This document shows, one piece after another, positions 16,757 to 24,893 of a stretch of DNA of 64,000 nucleotides (position 1 is its first letter; every line of letters starts with the position of its first letter). The translations under genes and the position numbers were made by a program. The stretch lies in contig NZ_BARG01000001.1 of assembly GCF_000376565.1 (NCBI RefSeq), positions 1 to 64,000 of the forward strand, written 5' to 3'. The notes beneath the pieces were generated by a model that searched no databases, was not told the DNA's origin, and saw nothing but the letters and a program-made list of their open reading frames with translations. This stretch comes from Streptomyces hokutonensis. GTDB taxonomy: Bacteria > Actinomycetota > Actinomycetes > Streptomycetales > Streptomycetaceae.

Positions 16757-18466
16757 TCATGAGGACGACGACGGCTTGTAGTCCTCTCCGAGGACGACCG
16801 AGACGTCCGCGTTCGCGGCGACCGTGCCCTTGGTCACGGTGCTGGTGGGCAGGCCCAGGGTCTTGGCGACCTCGGTGGCGTTCTCCTTGTCGGCCGCGTC
16901 GGAGTACGTGATCTTGGACTTGGCCGAGGCCGAGGACGCCGTGCCCGCCTCCAGGAAGGTGAAGCCGCCGTTGAGGAGGACGACGCGGGCCTTCTCGGTG
17001 TCGTCCTTGACGCCGGTGGCGTTCTGGACCGCGACCCGGACCGCCGAACCCTCGTCGGGGCTCTTCGCGGTGCCGCCCAGGATGTCCTTGACGACACTGG
17101 CGGAGGCCTGCGCGGTCAGGGTGCCGTCGTTCTGGACGGGCAGCAGGGCCGTCTTGTAGGCGCCGCCCTTGGCGAGGTCGGCGAGCTTGGCGAGGAAGGT
17201 GCCGAGGTCCTTGTCGGTGAGGGGCGGGTCGAGGATCTGGGCCAGGGTCTGCACGGTGGTGGTCGCCGCCGTCGGGTCCGAGGTCAGCTGGCGCAGCACA
17301 CCCTGCATGACCTGCCCGAACCGCTCCAGCTGGGTGTTCTGGGACTCGCCGGAGGCACGGTAGGTGGCGTAGGCGACGGCCATCTTGCCGCTGAGGGTCT
17401 GGTCCTTGCCCTTGTGGACGAGGGGTGCGGCACCCTTCTTCGTGGCGGCCGGGTCGGGCACGTCGGCGTTGGTGTCGATGTCGATGTTGCCGACGAGGTC
17501 GACCAGGTTCTGCAGGTAGGGGGTGTCGAGGCGCCAGGTGCCCTCGATGTCGGTGCCGAGGACCGTGTTGAGCTGGTCGACGGTCCCGGAGGTGCCGTCG
17601 TCGTCGACCGACTTGGCCAGCGTCGTCGTGTTGCCGTCGTCGTCCGTGAGGGCGAGCGAGTTCGGCAGCAGCACGGTGGTGCCCTGCTTGAGGGTGGTGT
17701 TGTCGACGAGCAGCACCGAGGAGGTGCCGCCCTTCGCGGTGTTGTGCAGGTGGACGACGATCACGTCGCGGTTCTGGGCGCCCGCGGCCGTCGTGGTGCC
17801 GGACTTCGAGGCGGGCGAGGAGACTCCGGGGAGCTTCCCGGCGTACCAGAGGTAGCCGACCCCGCCGGACACGACCAGGGCCAGGGCCACGACGAGGGCG
17901 ACCATGCGGCCGCGGGCGCGGCGCTTGGCCTCCTCGCGGCGCTCGGTGCGGTTCTCGGTGAAGTTCAGCCAGTCGATGACGTCCTCGGAGTCGTCGGTCG
18001 GCTCCTCCACGAAGGCGAACTGCTCGGTGCGGTAGTCCCGTTCAGCCGCCTGAGGGGTCTTCGGGGCTTCCGTCTCCTCGGCTGGGCCGCCCTGCTGCGG
18101 GATGTAGGCGGTCTGCTCGGCGACCCGGGGCTGCTGTCCACTGGTCGCGGTCTGCCCGTAGGGGTCGTAGGCCGTCGTCGTCCCGGTGGCGTACGGGTCG
18201 TAGCCGGACTGGGGCGCCTGCCGGCTGTCGTAGGCCTGCTGGGCGCCCGTGTCGTAGTCGGGCGTCTGCTGCTGGGTGCCGGTCGCGTACGGGTCGTAGG
18301 CGTAGCCCTGCTGTTGCTGCTGCCCGTACGGGTCGTACGGCTGTTGCTGCGGGGGCTGTTGGGCCTGCTGGGCCTGGATCTGGCGGTAGACAGGCTGGTT
18401 GTACTCGTCGTAGCCGACGAGCTCGTACTGGTCGCCGCCGTACCCGGCGTCGTATCGGTCGTTCAC
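16757..18466 (-). CDS. LytR-CpsA-Psr (LCP)-like membrane protein with LytR C-terminal domain
   Basis: 569 aa from GTG 18466, with AGAGGGG 7 nt upstream. The first 145 residues are Gln/Tyr/Pro-rich and contain four YDPY(A/G) repeats. A TM segment at about 188-207 is followed by an LCP-like domain (about 235-440) and a LytR_C domain (about 470-569, VRVAVQNATGVKDDTEKA). LCP enzymes ligate wall polymers to peptidoglycan. The usual conserved Arg/Asp positions after the core strand are not evident (LLPNSLAL where SIPRD is expected). From memory the S. coelicolor counterpart SCO2578 (PdtA) transfers polydiglycosylphosphate; equivalence is inferred from context only. Confidence 0.82.
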   Translation of the reverse strand: MNDRYDAGYGGDQYELVGYDEYNQPVYRQIQAQQAQQPPQQQPYDPYGQQQQQGYAYDPYATGTQQQTPDYDTGAQQAYDSRQAPQSGYDPYATGTTTAYDPYGQTATSGQQPRVAEQTAYIPQQGGPAEETEAPKTPQAAERDYRTEQFAFVEEPTDDSEDVIDWLNFTENRTERREEAKRRARGRMVALVVALALVVSGGVGYLWYAGKLPGVSSPASKSGTTTAAGAQNRDVIVVHLHNTAKGGTSSVLLVDNTTLKQGTTVLLPNSLALTDDDGNTTTLAKSVDDDGTSGTVDQLNTVLGTDIEGTWRLDTPYLQNLVDLVGNIDIDTNADVPDPAATKKGAAPLVHKGKDQTLSGKMAVAYATYRASGESQNTQLERFGQVMQGVLRQLTSDPTAATTTVQTLAQILDPPLTDKDLGTFLAKLADLAKGGAYKTALLPVQNDGTLTAQASASVVKDILGGTAKSPDEGSAVRVAVQNATGVKDDTEKARVVLLNGGFTFLEAGTASSASAKSKITYSDAADKENATEVAKTLGLPTSTVTKGTVAANADVSVVLGEDYKPSSSS

Positions 18467-18482
18467 CGGTGCCCCTCTCGGC

Positions 18483-19169
18483 TCACTCGCCGCGGTACAG
18501 CTCGCGCTTGTCGATATAGCGCACGACTCCGTCGGGCACCAGGTACCAGACCGGATCACCCTTGGCGACTCTCGCACGGCAGTCTGTGGAGGAGATGGCC
18601 AGCGCGGGAACCTCGACCAGCGAGACACCGCCCTCGGGGAGGCCCGGGTCGGTCAGTGTGTGGCCGGGGCGGGTGACCCCGATGAAGTGCGCGAGGGAGA
18701 ACAGCTCCTCCGCGTCCCGCCAGGTGAGGATCGCGCCGAGTGCGTCGGCGCCGGTGATGAAGAAGAGGTCCGCGTCGGGGTTGAGCGCGCGCAGGTCGCG
18801 GAGGGTGTCCGTGGTGTAGGTGGGGCCGCCGCGGTCGATGTCGATACGGCTCACCGAGAACTGGGGGTTCTCGGCGGTCGCGATGACCGTCATCAGGTAG
18901 CGGTCCTCGGCGAGCGCGACCTTGCGGTCGGTCTTCTGCCAGGGCTGGCCGGTCGGGACGAACACCACCTCGTCCAGGTGGAACTGCGCGGCGACCTCAC
19001 TGGCCGCCACGAGGTGTCCGTGGTGGATCGGGTCGAACGTTCCGCCCATGACGCCGAGACGGCGCTTGCCGGGGCTCGACGGGCCGTTGTTGCGCGGTCC
19101 GTTGACCATTCGGTTCTCCGTGCCGCGTGAGGTGCCGCGCGTCGTGTCGTTCGCCGGACCGGTAGGCAT
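18483..19169 (-). CDS. nadD: nicotinate-nucleotide adenylyltransferase
   Basis: 228 aa from ATG 19169. The nucleotidyltransferase signature is [18 protein letters not shown] (H-x-G-H), and ISSTDCRAR near the C-terminus is the ISSTxxR motif. The enzyme adenylylates nicotinate mononucleotide in NAD synthesis. Three starts compete: ATG 19184 (behind TAGGGT, possibly leaderless), ATG 19169 (GGGAGAG upstream, preferred) and ATG at about 19108. The N-terminal 30 residues before KRRLGVMGG are variable in this family. Confidence 0.94.
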   Translation of the reverse strand: MPTGPANDTTRGTSRGTENRMVNGPRNNGPSSPGKRRLGVMGGTFDPIHHGHLVAASEVAAQFHLDEVVFVPTGQPWQKTDRKVALAEDRYLMTVIATAENPQFSVSRIDIDRGGPTYTTDTLRDLRALNPDADLFFITGADALGAILTWRDAEELFSLAHFIGVTRPGHTLTDPGLPEGGVSLVEVPALAISSTDCRARVAKGDPVWYLVPDGVVRYIDKRELYRGE

Positions 19170-19251
19170 GTCCTGCTCTCCCATGCGTGCAGACCCTACC
19201 GGCCCGGTGTGAAGGCCCCGGGACCCGTCCGGTGGACAGAAGGGACAGACC

Positions 19252-19413
19252 CTAGCGGTCGCGGTTGAAGCGGGTGGTGATCCACAGCAGGAGCAGCAGG
19301 ATGATGAAAGCGCTGCCACCGGTGACGATCGGCTGGAGGCTCTCGTGGTTGCCCCCGCCCTCACCCTCGGCGGCAAGAGTGACCAACTGGGCAGCAGTGC
19401 CGTGGAAGCTCAT
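19252..19413 (-). CDS. 53-aa single-TM microprotein (copy A)
   Basis: Starts [20 protein letters not shown], has one C-terminal TM segment ([17 protein letters not shown]) and ends RFNRDR, predicting an N-out/C-in or tail-anchored topology. A weak GAAG lies just before the ATG. It lies between nadD and a second 53-aa membrane microprotein on the same strand. The codon pattern is normal for the genome. No family is recognised; I believe small proteins of this kind beside nadD are conserved in streptomycetes, but I could not check. Confidence 0.65.
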   Translation of the reverse strand: MSFHGTAAQLVTLAAEGEGGGNHESLQPIVTGGSAFIILLLLLWITTRFNRDR

Positions 19414-19557
19414 CTTCAGCAGAACCTATCCGGTGTGGGCGGGATAAAGATGTCGGCCCATGGTAAGCGGGCGCCCCGGCGGCGATCACGCCGACTCCGC
19501 CATTGGGAACGGGACTCGGATCCCGGGTGGGCGTCGGCAGGGAACTCGACGGGCGTC

Positions 19558-19719
19558 TCAGTCGTCCTTCTGTTTGTATCCGCGCAGCAGGAACCACGCG
19601 GTCAGGATGCAGCCGAGGAACATCACGACCAGTACGACCCTGAGCAGATCCCCCGATCCGTGCTGGGGGGCGGCGTTCGCGGCCTCTGCGAGCCAGGCGG
19701 CTGCGGAATGGGGCTCCAT
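19558..19719 (-). CDS. 53-aa single-TM microprotein (copy B)
   Basis: Starts MEPHSAAAWLAEAANAAPQH, has one TM segment (LLRVVLVVMFLGCILTAWFLL) and ends RGYKQKDD. A very good AAGGAG lies 7 nt before the ATG at 19719, which settles the start against longer alternatives. It has the same length and layout as the microprotein at 19252-19413: an Ala-rich N-terminus, one C-terminal helix and a charged tail. It is divergent from the M48 protease gene. Confidence 0.7.
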   Translation of the reverse strand: MEPHSAAAWLAEAANAAPQHGSGDLLRVVLVVMFLGCILTAWFLLRGYKQKDD

Positions 19720-19820
19720 GCGTTGACTCCTTCGCTGTACTGCCCGTCCACGGTATCTCCGCCTAGGCTGGGCTCTGCTTCGGGGGCACTCAGCGCACAC
19801 AGACGCACATGGGGGACCAC

Positions 19821-20948
19821 ATGTCCGAAGACGGCCACGAGCAGAACGCGCACGAGAACGTGCCGAGCAGGCAGCGCAGGCGCTTCCCGGGGATCTCCTC
19901 GCGCGCGTACGAGCACCCGGCGGACCGCTCCGCCCTGGTGGCGCTGCGCAAGCTGACCGGGTTCGACACGGTGTTCAAGGCGCTCAGCGGGCTGCTGCCC
20001 GAGCGCAGTCTGCGCCTGCTGTTCCTGTCCGACTCGGTGCGGGTGTCGGACCAGCAGTTCGCGCACCTCAACGACATGCTGCGGGACGCCTGTTACATCC
20101 TGGACCTGGAGAAGGTCCCGCCGATGTACGTCACCCAGGACCCGCAGCCCAACGCGATGTGCATCGGCCTGGACGAGCCGATCATCGTCGTCACCACCGG
20201 CCTGGTCGAGCTGCTCGACGAGGAGGAGATGCGGGCGGTCGTCGGCCACGAGGTGGGCCACGCGCTGTCCGGCCACTCCGTGTACCGCACGATCCTGCTG
20301 TTCCTGACCAGCCTGGCGCTGAAGGTCGCCTGGATCCCGCTGGGCAACCTCGCGATCCTGGCGATCGTGACGGCGCTGCGCGAGTGGTTCCGCAAGTCGG
20401 AGCTGTCCGCCGACCGCGCGGGTCTGCTGGTCGGCCAGGACCTGCGGGCCTCGATGCGCGGCCTGATGAAGATCGCGGGCGGCAACCACCTGCACGAGAT
20501 GAACGTGGACGCGTTCCTCAAGCAGGCCGAGGAGTTCGAGTCGGGCGGCGACCTGCGCGACTCGGTCCTGAAGATCCTGAACGTGCTGCCCCGCTCCCAC
20601 CCGTTCACCACGGTGCGGGCGGCCGAGCTGAAGAAGTGGGCCGAGTCCCGCGACTACCAGCGGATCATGGACGGGCACTACCCGAGGCGCAGCGAGGACA
20701 AGGACACCTCGGTCACGGACTCGTTCCGCGAGTCGGCGGCGAGCTACGCCAGCAACGTCAAGAGCTCCAAGGACCCGCTGATGAAGCTGGTCAGCGACAT
20801 CGCCGGCGGCGCGGGCGACCTGGGCGGCCGGGTGCGGCGCGGCTTCGGCGGCTTCGCGGGCTCGACCCCGCAGGACGGACCGCCCACCGAATCGGCCAAC
20901 GGCACCGAGCAGCCGCCGACGGACACCCCGCCGCGCGACGAGGACTGA
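19821..20948 (+). CDS. M48 family metallopeptidase
   Basis: 375 aa. The zinc site is HEVGH at residues 143-147 (VVGHEVGHALSGHS), and the third ligand Glu lies in RKSELSADRAG. One or two hydrophobic segments (RTILLFLTSLALKVAW, IPLGNLAILAIVTAL) follow the active site, as in HtpX/M48B membrane peptidases. The C-terminal 90 residues are Gly-, Pro- and Thr-rich. The start at 19821 follows GGGGGA; an in-frame ATG four codons upstream lacks a site. Likely membrane-protein quality control or regulated proteolysis. It is convergent with the gene at 21018 and shares a hairpin with it. Confidence 0.88.
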   Translation: MSEDGHEQNAHENVPSRQRRRFPGISSRAYEHPADRSALVALRKLTGFDTVFKALSGLLPERSLRLLFLSDSVRVSDQQFAHLNDMLRDACYILDLEKVPPMYVTQDPQPNAMCIGLDEPIIVVTTGLVELLDEEEMRAVVGHEVGHALSGHSVYRTILLFLTSLALKVAWIPLGNLAILAIVTALREWFRKSELSADRAGLLVGQDLRASMRGLMKIAGGNHLHEMNVDAFLKQAEEFESGGDLRDSVLKILNVLPRSHPFTTVRAAELKKWAESRDYQRIMDGHYPRRSEDKDTSVTDSFRESAASYASNVKSSKDPLMKLVSDIAGGAGDLGGRVRRGFGGFAGSTPQDGPPTESANGTEQPPTDTPPRDED

Positions 20949-20992
20949 CCGGCCGGGCGGGGATACACACCGACCTCACACCTACGACGGCC

Positions 20993-21037
20993 GCGCACAG
21001 CCGTGGCTGAAGGATTCTCACACCTTCGGCTGTGCGC
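20993..21037. terminator. bidirectional terminator between convergent genes
   Basis: GCGCACAGCC (20993-21002) pairs with GGCTGTGCGC (21028-21037), with an inner GAAGG/CCTTC stem. It lies 45 nt past the M48 stop and covers the stop codon of the minus-strand gene (21018), so the coding end is part of the terminator. Confidence 0.65.
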
Positions 21038-22088
21038 CCGTCGCCAGTGATCCGCACAGGGCCGTGGCGCTGCCCGTGGCGAACGGGTCGGTGCCGGCCG
21101 GGCCGCCCGCCTTGGCGGTCTGGCCGGCGAGCAGGGGGCGCAGATAGGTGACGGAGTCCTCGGCGCAGGACAGTGGGCCGGCCTGGACGTAGGAAGTGAC
21201 GATCTGGGCCTGGTCCATGCGCAGGTCGTCGCGGTCGAAGCGGAACTGGAGCTCGCGGCGGACGGTGAACAGGGAGGCCTGGGCCTTGTCGCCGGAGCCG
21301 GTCGGCCGGAGCGCGTAGACGAAGGTTCCGTCGGCGGTGACCTCGAGGGTGGACGAGTCGACCTCGGTGGCCTGCAGGGTGCCCTGGACGCGGATCTTGC
21401 GGTCGGCCAGTTCGGCGCGTGCCGGATCGAAGCGAACCAGCCATCCGGTGGGCTCGTGCCGGCCGTCGGCGGCCGGGTGCTCGAAGCTCTGGTCGAACTG
21501 GTCGAGCTGGTCGGGGTCGACGAGGACGCGCGCGGGGCGGATCTGTCCGCCGGTGAGCACGGCCGGGTAGAGCGAGGACTCCACGATGAAGTCCTTGGCG
21601 GTGCTCAGGGCGGCCACGACCTGGCTGTCCGAGAAGTGCGCGGTGCGCCGCGCGGCCGGCAGCGGTATGCCGTCGCCGCCCACGTCGAACTGCGCCGCGG
21701 GGCTGTGCGCGAAGAGGTACTCGGCGTCGGCCGCCCCCGGCACCCTGCCCTGGGGGGACAGCGGGATGACGGTCATCCGCAGCGGCTCGGCGGGCTGCTG
21801 GGCCGTGGGGGTCGTGTAGGGGTGCCGTACGCCCATGTAGATCGCGGTGCCGAAGGCGATGGCGATCAGCATGACCAGGATCAGTGCCTGGCGGGAGAGA
21901 CCGCGGCGCAGGGCCGGGCGGCGGCGGACGGCGGGGGCGTGGTCGGCCATGCGCTCCCGCGCGGAGAACTCCTGGAGGCGGGCAGCACGGACGAACGACT
22001 CGTCGAACACGACGGATCGGTACTCGTCCTCACCACCCCCGGGAGCGCCCTCGGGCGTCCCCTCGGGTGGGTCTCCTGGACCGCCCAT
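21018..22088 (-). CDS. hypothetical single-TM protein with N-terminal SVVFDESFVRAA motif
   Basis: 356 aa. A Gly/Pro/Glu-rich start is followed by SVVFDESFVRAARLQE (25-40), a basic stretch, one TM segment (about 66-87) and an extracellular domain of about 265 residues with two Cys near the C-terminus (GPLSCAEDSV, TALCGSLAT). The extracellular part has no motif I recognise. The cytoplasmic motif recurs in the adjacent protein at 22178-22840, so the two probably bind the same partner. Same strand as that gene, 89 nt apart. Confidence 0.78.
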   Translation of the reverse strand: MGGPGDPPEGTPEGAPGGGEDEYRSVVFDESFVRAARLQEFSARERMADHAPAVRRRPALRRGLSRQALILVMLIAIAFGTAIYMGVRHPYTTPTAQQPAEPLRMTVIPLSPQGRVPGAADAEYLFAHSPAAQFDVGGDGIPLPAARRTAHFSDSQVVAALSTAKDFIVESSLYPAVLTGGQIRPARVLVDPDQLDQFDQSFEHPAADGRHEPTGWLVRFDPARAELADRKIRVQGTLQATEVDSSTLEVTADGTFVYALRPTGSGDKAQASLFTVRRELQFRFDRDDLRMDQAQIVTSYVQAGPLSCAEDSVTYLRPLLAGQTAKAGGPAGTDPFATGSATALCGSLATGAQPKV

Positions 22089-22177
22089 ACTTTCAGAGTA
22101 GGTCTCCGGAGCCTCAGGTAAACGCCCTGGTACACGACAAGTTCTGACAGGTTCTCACCGAGCCCGTCACAACCCGG

Positions 22178-22840
22178 TCAGGGCGTGCGCGGTACGGCCG
22201 ACAGCGGTGGCTGGGAGTTGTCCGCGGAAACGGAGGGTGCCGCCGCCGTGCCCTGTTCCACGCCGGTGGAGGCCGGGGGCGGGACGCGGTCCCTGCTGCC
22301 CGAGGACGCGCCGCGGTAGACCGCCGAGAAGGCCAGGGCGACCATGCCGATGCCCATCACCAGGGCGAGCAGCCAGGCGACGGGGCGGTGCCAGCGGACC
22401 TGTTTGCCGTATGTGCCCGGGGCGCCGTAGCGGCCCTCGACGAGGTCGGCGTCGTCCAGGTCGTCGAGCTCCGGATCATGGCCGAAATCGCGTCCGTAGG
22501 TGTCCTCGAAGAGGTCGTCGTCGCCTCGGGGGCCTCTGCCGCGCTGGGCGCGGCGCGCCTCGGCCTCGGAGGCCTCTGCTCTCGCCTGCGCGGCGGCAAG
22601 GAGACGCTCGACTGCGGTCGGCTCGTGTACTACGGCCGCCCGTACGAAGGCCTCGTCGAAGACCACGGAGTCGAATTCTTCGTCCGACATTCCGCGGTCG
22701 TGGTCGTCGTCGGGCTCCCAGCCGTCAGGGAACGGCGTGCCCCCCACGTCCTCCGGCACCTCTCCAGAGTAGACCTGGGGGGTCAATTTGGGCAGGCGGT
22801 AGGGAAATTCATCCGCAGGGTGAGATGTCTCTCCACCCAC
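22178..22840 (-). CDS. hypothetical single-TM protein with SVVFDEAFVRAA motif (SCO2584-like by position)
   Basis: 220 aa if GTG 22840 is used; the start is uncertain and MSDEEFDSVV (codon 51) is a plausible later one. An acidic N-terminus contains DSVVFDEAFVRAAVVHEP (57-74), then an Ala/Glu/Arg helix, an Asp-rich linker, one TM segment (about 152-175) and a short Ser/Pro-rich external tail. By order next to proA this corresponds to S. coelicolor SCO2584, reported (from memory) to interact with the MreB/spore-wall machinery. That link is positional inference. Confidence 0.75.
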   Translation of the reverse strand: MGGETSHPADEFPYRLPKLTPQVYSGEVPEDVGGTPFPDGWEPDDDHDRGMSDEEFDSVVFDEAFVRAAVVHEPTAVERLLAAAQARAEASEAEARRAQRGRGPRGDDDLFEDTYGRDFGHDPELDDLDDADLVEGRYGAPGTYGKQVRWHRPVAWLLALVMGIGMVALAFSAVYRGASSGSRDRVPPPASTGVEQGTAAAPSVSADNSQPPLSAVPRTP

Positions 22841-22879
22841 GAGGCCCTATGCCCGGCGCATATGCCAACAGCCTCCGGT

Positions 22880-24166
22880 TCAGCGGCGGATGTGCCCGTC
22901 GCCGGTGACGATGTACTTGGTGCTCGTCAGTTCCGGCAGGCCCATCGGGCCCCGTGCGTGCAGCTTCTGGGTGGAGATGCCGATCTCCGCGCCGAAGCCG
23001 AACTGGCCGCCGTCGGTGAAGCGCGTGGAGGCGTTCACGGCGACCGTGGTGGAGTCGACCAGCTGGGTGAAGCGGCGGGCGGCCTGCTGGGAGGAGGTGA
23101 CGATCGCCTCGGTGTGGCCGGAGCTCCACAGCCGGATGTGCTGGACGGCCTTGTCGAGCGAGTCGACGACGGCGGCGGCGATGTCGTAGGAGAGGTACTC
23201 GGTGTCCCAGTCCTCGGGGGTGGCCTCGACGACGGTGGCCGCGGACTCCTTGGCGTAGGCCAGGACGCGTTCGTCGGCGTGCACGGTGACGCCGGCCTCG
23301 GCGAGGGCGTCGAGGGCGCGGGGCAGGAACTCGGGGGCGATGTCCTGGTGGACGAGGAGGGTCTCGGCGGCGTTGCAGACGCTGGGGCGCTGGGCCTTGG
23401 AGTTGATCAGGATGTCGATGGCCATGTCGAGGTCGGCGTGGGCGTCGACGTAGACGTGGCAGTTGCCGACGCCGGTCTCGATCACGGGGACGGTCGACTC
23501 GCTGACGACGGTCTGGATCAGGGAGGCGCCGCCGCGCGGGATGAGGACGTCGACCAGGCCTCGGGCGCGCATCAGCTCGCGGACGCTCTCGCGGCTCTCG
23601 CCGGGCACCAGTTGCACTGCGTCGGCGGGCAGTCCGGCGCCGCCGACGGCGTCGCGGATGACGCGTACGAGGGCGGTGTTGGACTCGTAGGCGGAGGCGG
23701 AGCCGCGCAGCAGGACCGCGTTGCCGGACTTGAGGCAGAGGGCGGCGGCGTCGACCGTCACGTTCGGGCGGGCCTCGTAGATGATGCCGACGACGCCGAG
23801 GGGGACGCGGACCTGGCGCAGGTCGATGCCGTTGGGGAGGGTCGAGCCGCGGACGACCTCGCCGACCGGGTCGGGCAGCGCGACGACGTCCCGTACGTCG
23901 GAGGCGATGGCCCGGACGCGCTCGGGGGTGAGGGTCAGCCGGTCGATGACCGTCTCGCTGGTGCCGGCCGCGCGGGCCTTGGCGATGTCCTTGGCGTTGG
24001 CTTCGACGATTTCGCTCGTACGGACTTCCAGCGCGTCCGCGATGGCGAGCAGCGCGTCGTCCTTCTCGGCCCGGGGCAGCGGCGCGAGGTCGGCGGCGGC
24101 GGACTTGGCGCGGTAGGCGGCCCGGGTGACCGGGGACATGGAGTCGTACGGCGAGAGCGTGGTCAT
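22880..24166 (-). CDS. proA: gamma-glutamyl phosphate reductase
   Basis: 428 aa. Aldehyde-dehydrogenase-fold enzyme that reduces glutamyl-5-phosphate to the semialdehyde in proline synthesis. The catalytic Cys lies in [12 protein letters not shown], and [21 protein letters not shown] and [13 protein letters not shown] are family signatures. The ATG at 24166 has no Shine-Dalgarno, but TACCCT lies exactly 6 nt upstream (24173-24178), pointing to a leaderless transcript. proB lies upstream on the same strand, separated by an unknown gene. Confidence 0.96.
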   Translation of the reverse strand: MTTLSPYDSMSPVTRAAYRAKSAAADLAPLPRAEKDDALLAIADALEVRTSEIVEANAKDIAKARAAGTSETVIDRLTLTPERVRAIASDVRDVVALPDPVGEVVRGSTLPNGIDLRQVRVPLGVVGIIYEARPNVTVDAAALCLKSGNAVLLRGSASAYESNTALVRVIRDAVGGAGLPADAVQLVPGESRESVRELMRARGLVDVLIPRGGASLIQTVVSESTVPVIETGVGNCHVYVDAHADLDMAIDILINSKAQRPSVCNAAETLLVHQDIAPEFLPRALDALAEAGVTVHADERVLAYAKESAATVVEATPEDWDTEYLSYDIAAAVVDSLDKAVQHIRLWSSGHTEAIVTSSQQAARRFTQLVDSTTVAVNASTRFTDGGQFGFGAEIGISTQKLHARGPMGLPELTSTKYIVTGDGHIRR

Positions 24167-24172
24167 GAGGGA

Positions 24173-24178
24173 AGGGTA
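24173..24178 (-). promoter_or_regulatory. -10 element for leaderless proA mRNA
   Basis: TACCCT on the minus strand, 6 nt before the proA ATG. The same hexamer and spacing precede the leuS leader peptide. Confidence 0.45.
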
Positions 24179-24291
24179 GTGCGCCGGGCGGAGGCGTCCA
24201 CCGGCTATCCCAAACCGCGAGACAGGCGCGGAAGGGCCCGAAGACGGCTCAAAACGGATCCCGGAGGCCGGGGGTCCGAGGCCTGTGGGTC

Positions 24292-24759
24292 TCAGAACGG
24301 ATGGACGCCGACGGGGGTCGCGGGCAGCGGGCCGTAACCCTCGGAAATGCGCTGGTGATAGGTCTCTCGGTCGATGACCTCGAGGCCGACGATCTCCCAC
24401 GGCGGCAGCTTGGCGGTCTGGCGGTGCTCGCCCCACAGGCGCAGCGCGACGGCGGCGGCGTCGTGCAGGTCGCGGGCCTCTTCCCAGTAGCGGATCTCCG
24501 CGTGGTCGTTGGCGTAGCGGCTGGTCAGCAGAAAGGGGTGGTCGTGGGCGAGCTGTTCCAGGCCGCGCCGCACCTCCTTCAGCGGGGCCTCGTCGCCGGA
24601 GACGCTGAGGGTGACATGCCAGAGCCGGGGGAGGTCCTTGGGTTCCTCGCCCTCGTACCGGGCGCCGGCCGCGACGCTCGTCAGCGTGCGCTCCTCGCCG
24701 GGCGCGCGGGAGGTGGCGACACCGCGGGACGCCGCCGCCCCAGGGCGCACTCGTCTCAC
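24292..24759 (-). CDS. conserved hypothetical protein between proB and proA
   Basis: 155 aa from GTG 24759, fixed by AAGGAGG 6 nt upstream. The first 40 residues are basic and low in complexity. The remainder is a compact soluble domain: [20 protein letters not shown], then [23 protein letters not shown] and [17 protein letters not shown]. It alternates strand-like and helix-like segments reminiscent of ferredoxin-like folds. I recognise no family. It sits inside the otherwise adjacent proB-proA pair on the same strand. Confidence 0.75.
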   Translation of the reverse strand: MRRVRPGAAASRGVATSRAPGEERTLTSVAAGARYEGEEPKDLPRLWHVTLSVSGDEAPLKEVRRGLEQLAHDHPFLLTSRYANDHAEIRYWEEARDLHDAAAVALRLWGEHRQTAKLPPWEIVGLEVIDRETYHQRISEGYGPLPATPVGVHPF

Positions 24760-24858
24760 GACGGCCTCCTTACGCAATGGTCGAGCTGCTGTGCTCGCGC
24801 GGATGAGTCCCTGAGCAAAGTTGAGCAGGCGCGGGGCGTCCGTGTGGCACTTTTGCGG

Positions 24859-24884
24859 AACGTCCACCGAGGGAGGCGGACGTT
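24859..24884 (-). terminator. candidate terminator downstream of proB
   Basis: AACGTCC / GGACGTT, a 7-bp stem with a 12-nt loop, 10-35 nt past the proB stop on the minus strand. A short A/C-rich flank and no U tract make it moderate. Confidence 0.45.
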
Positions 24885-24893
24885 TCGGTTGTT

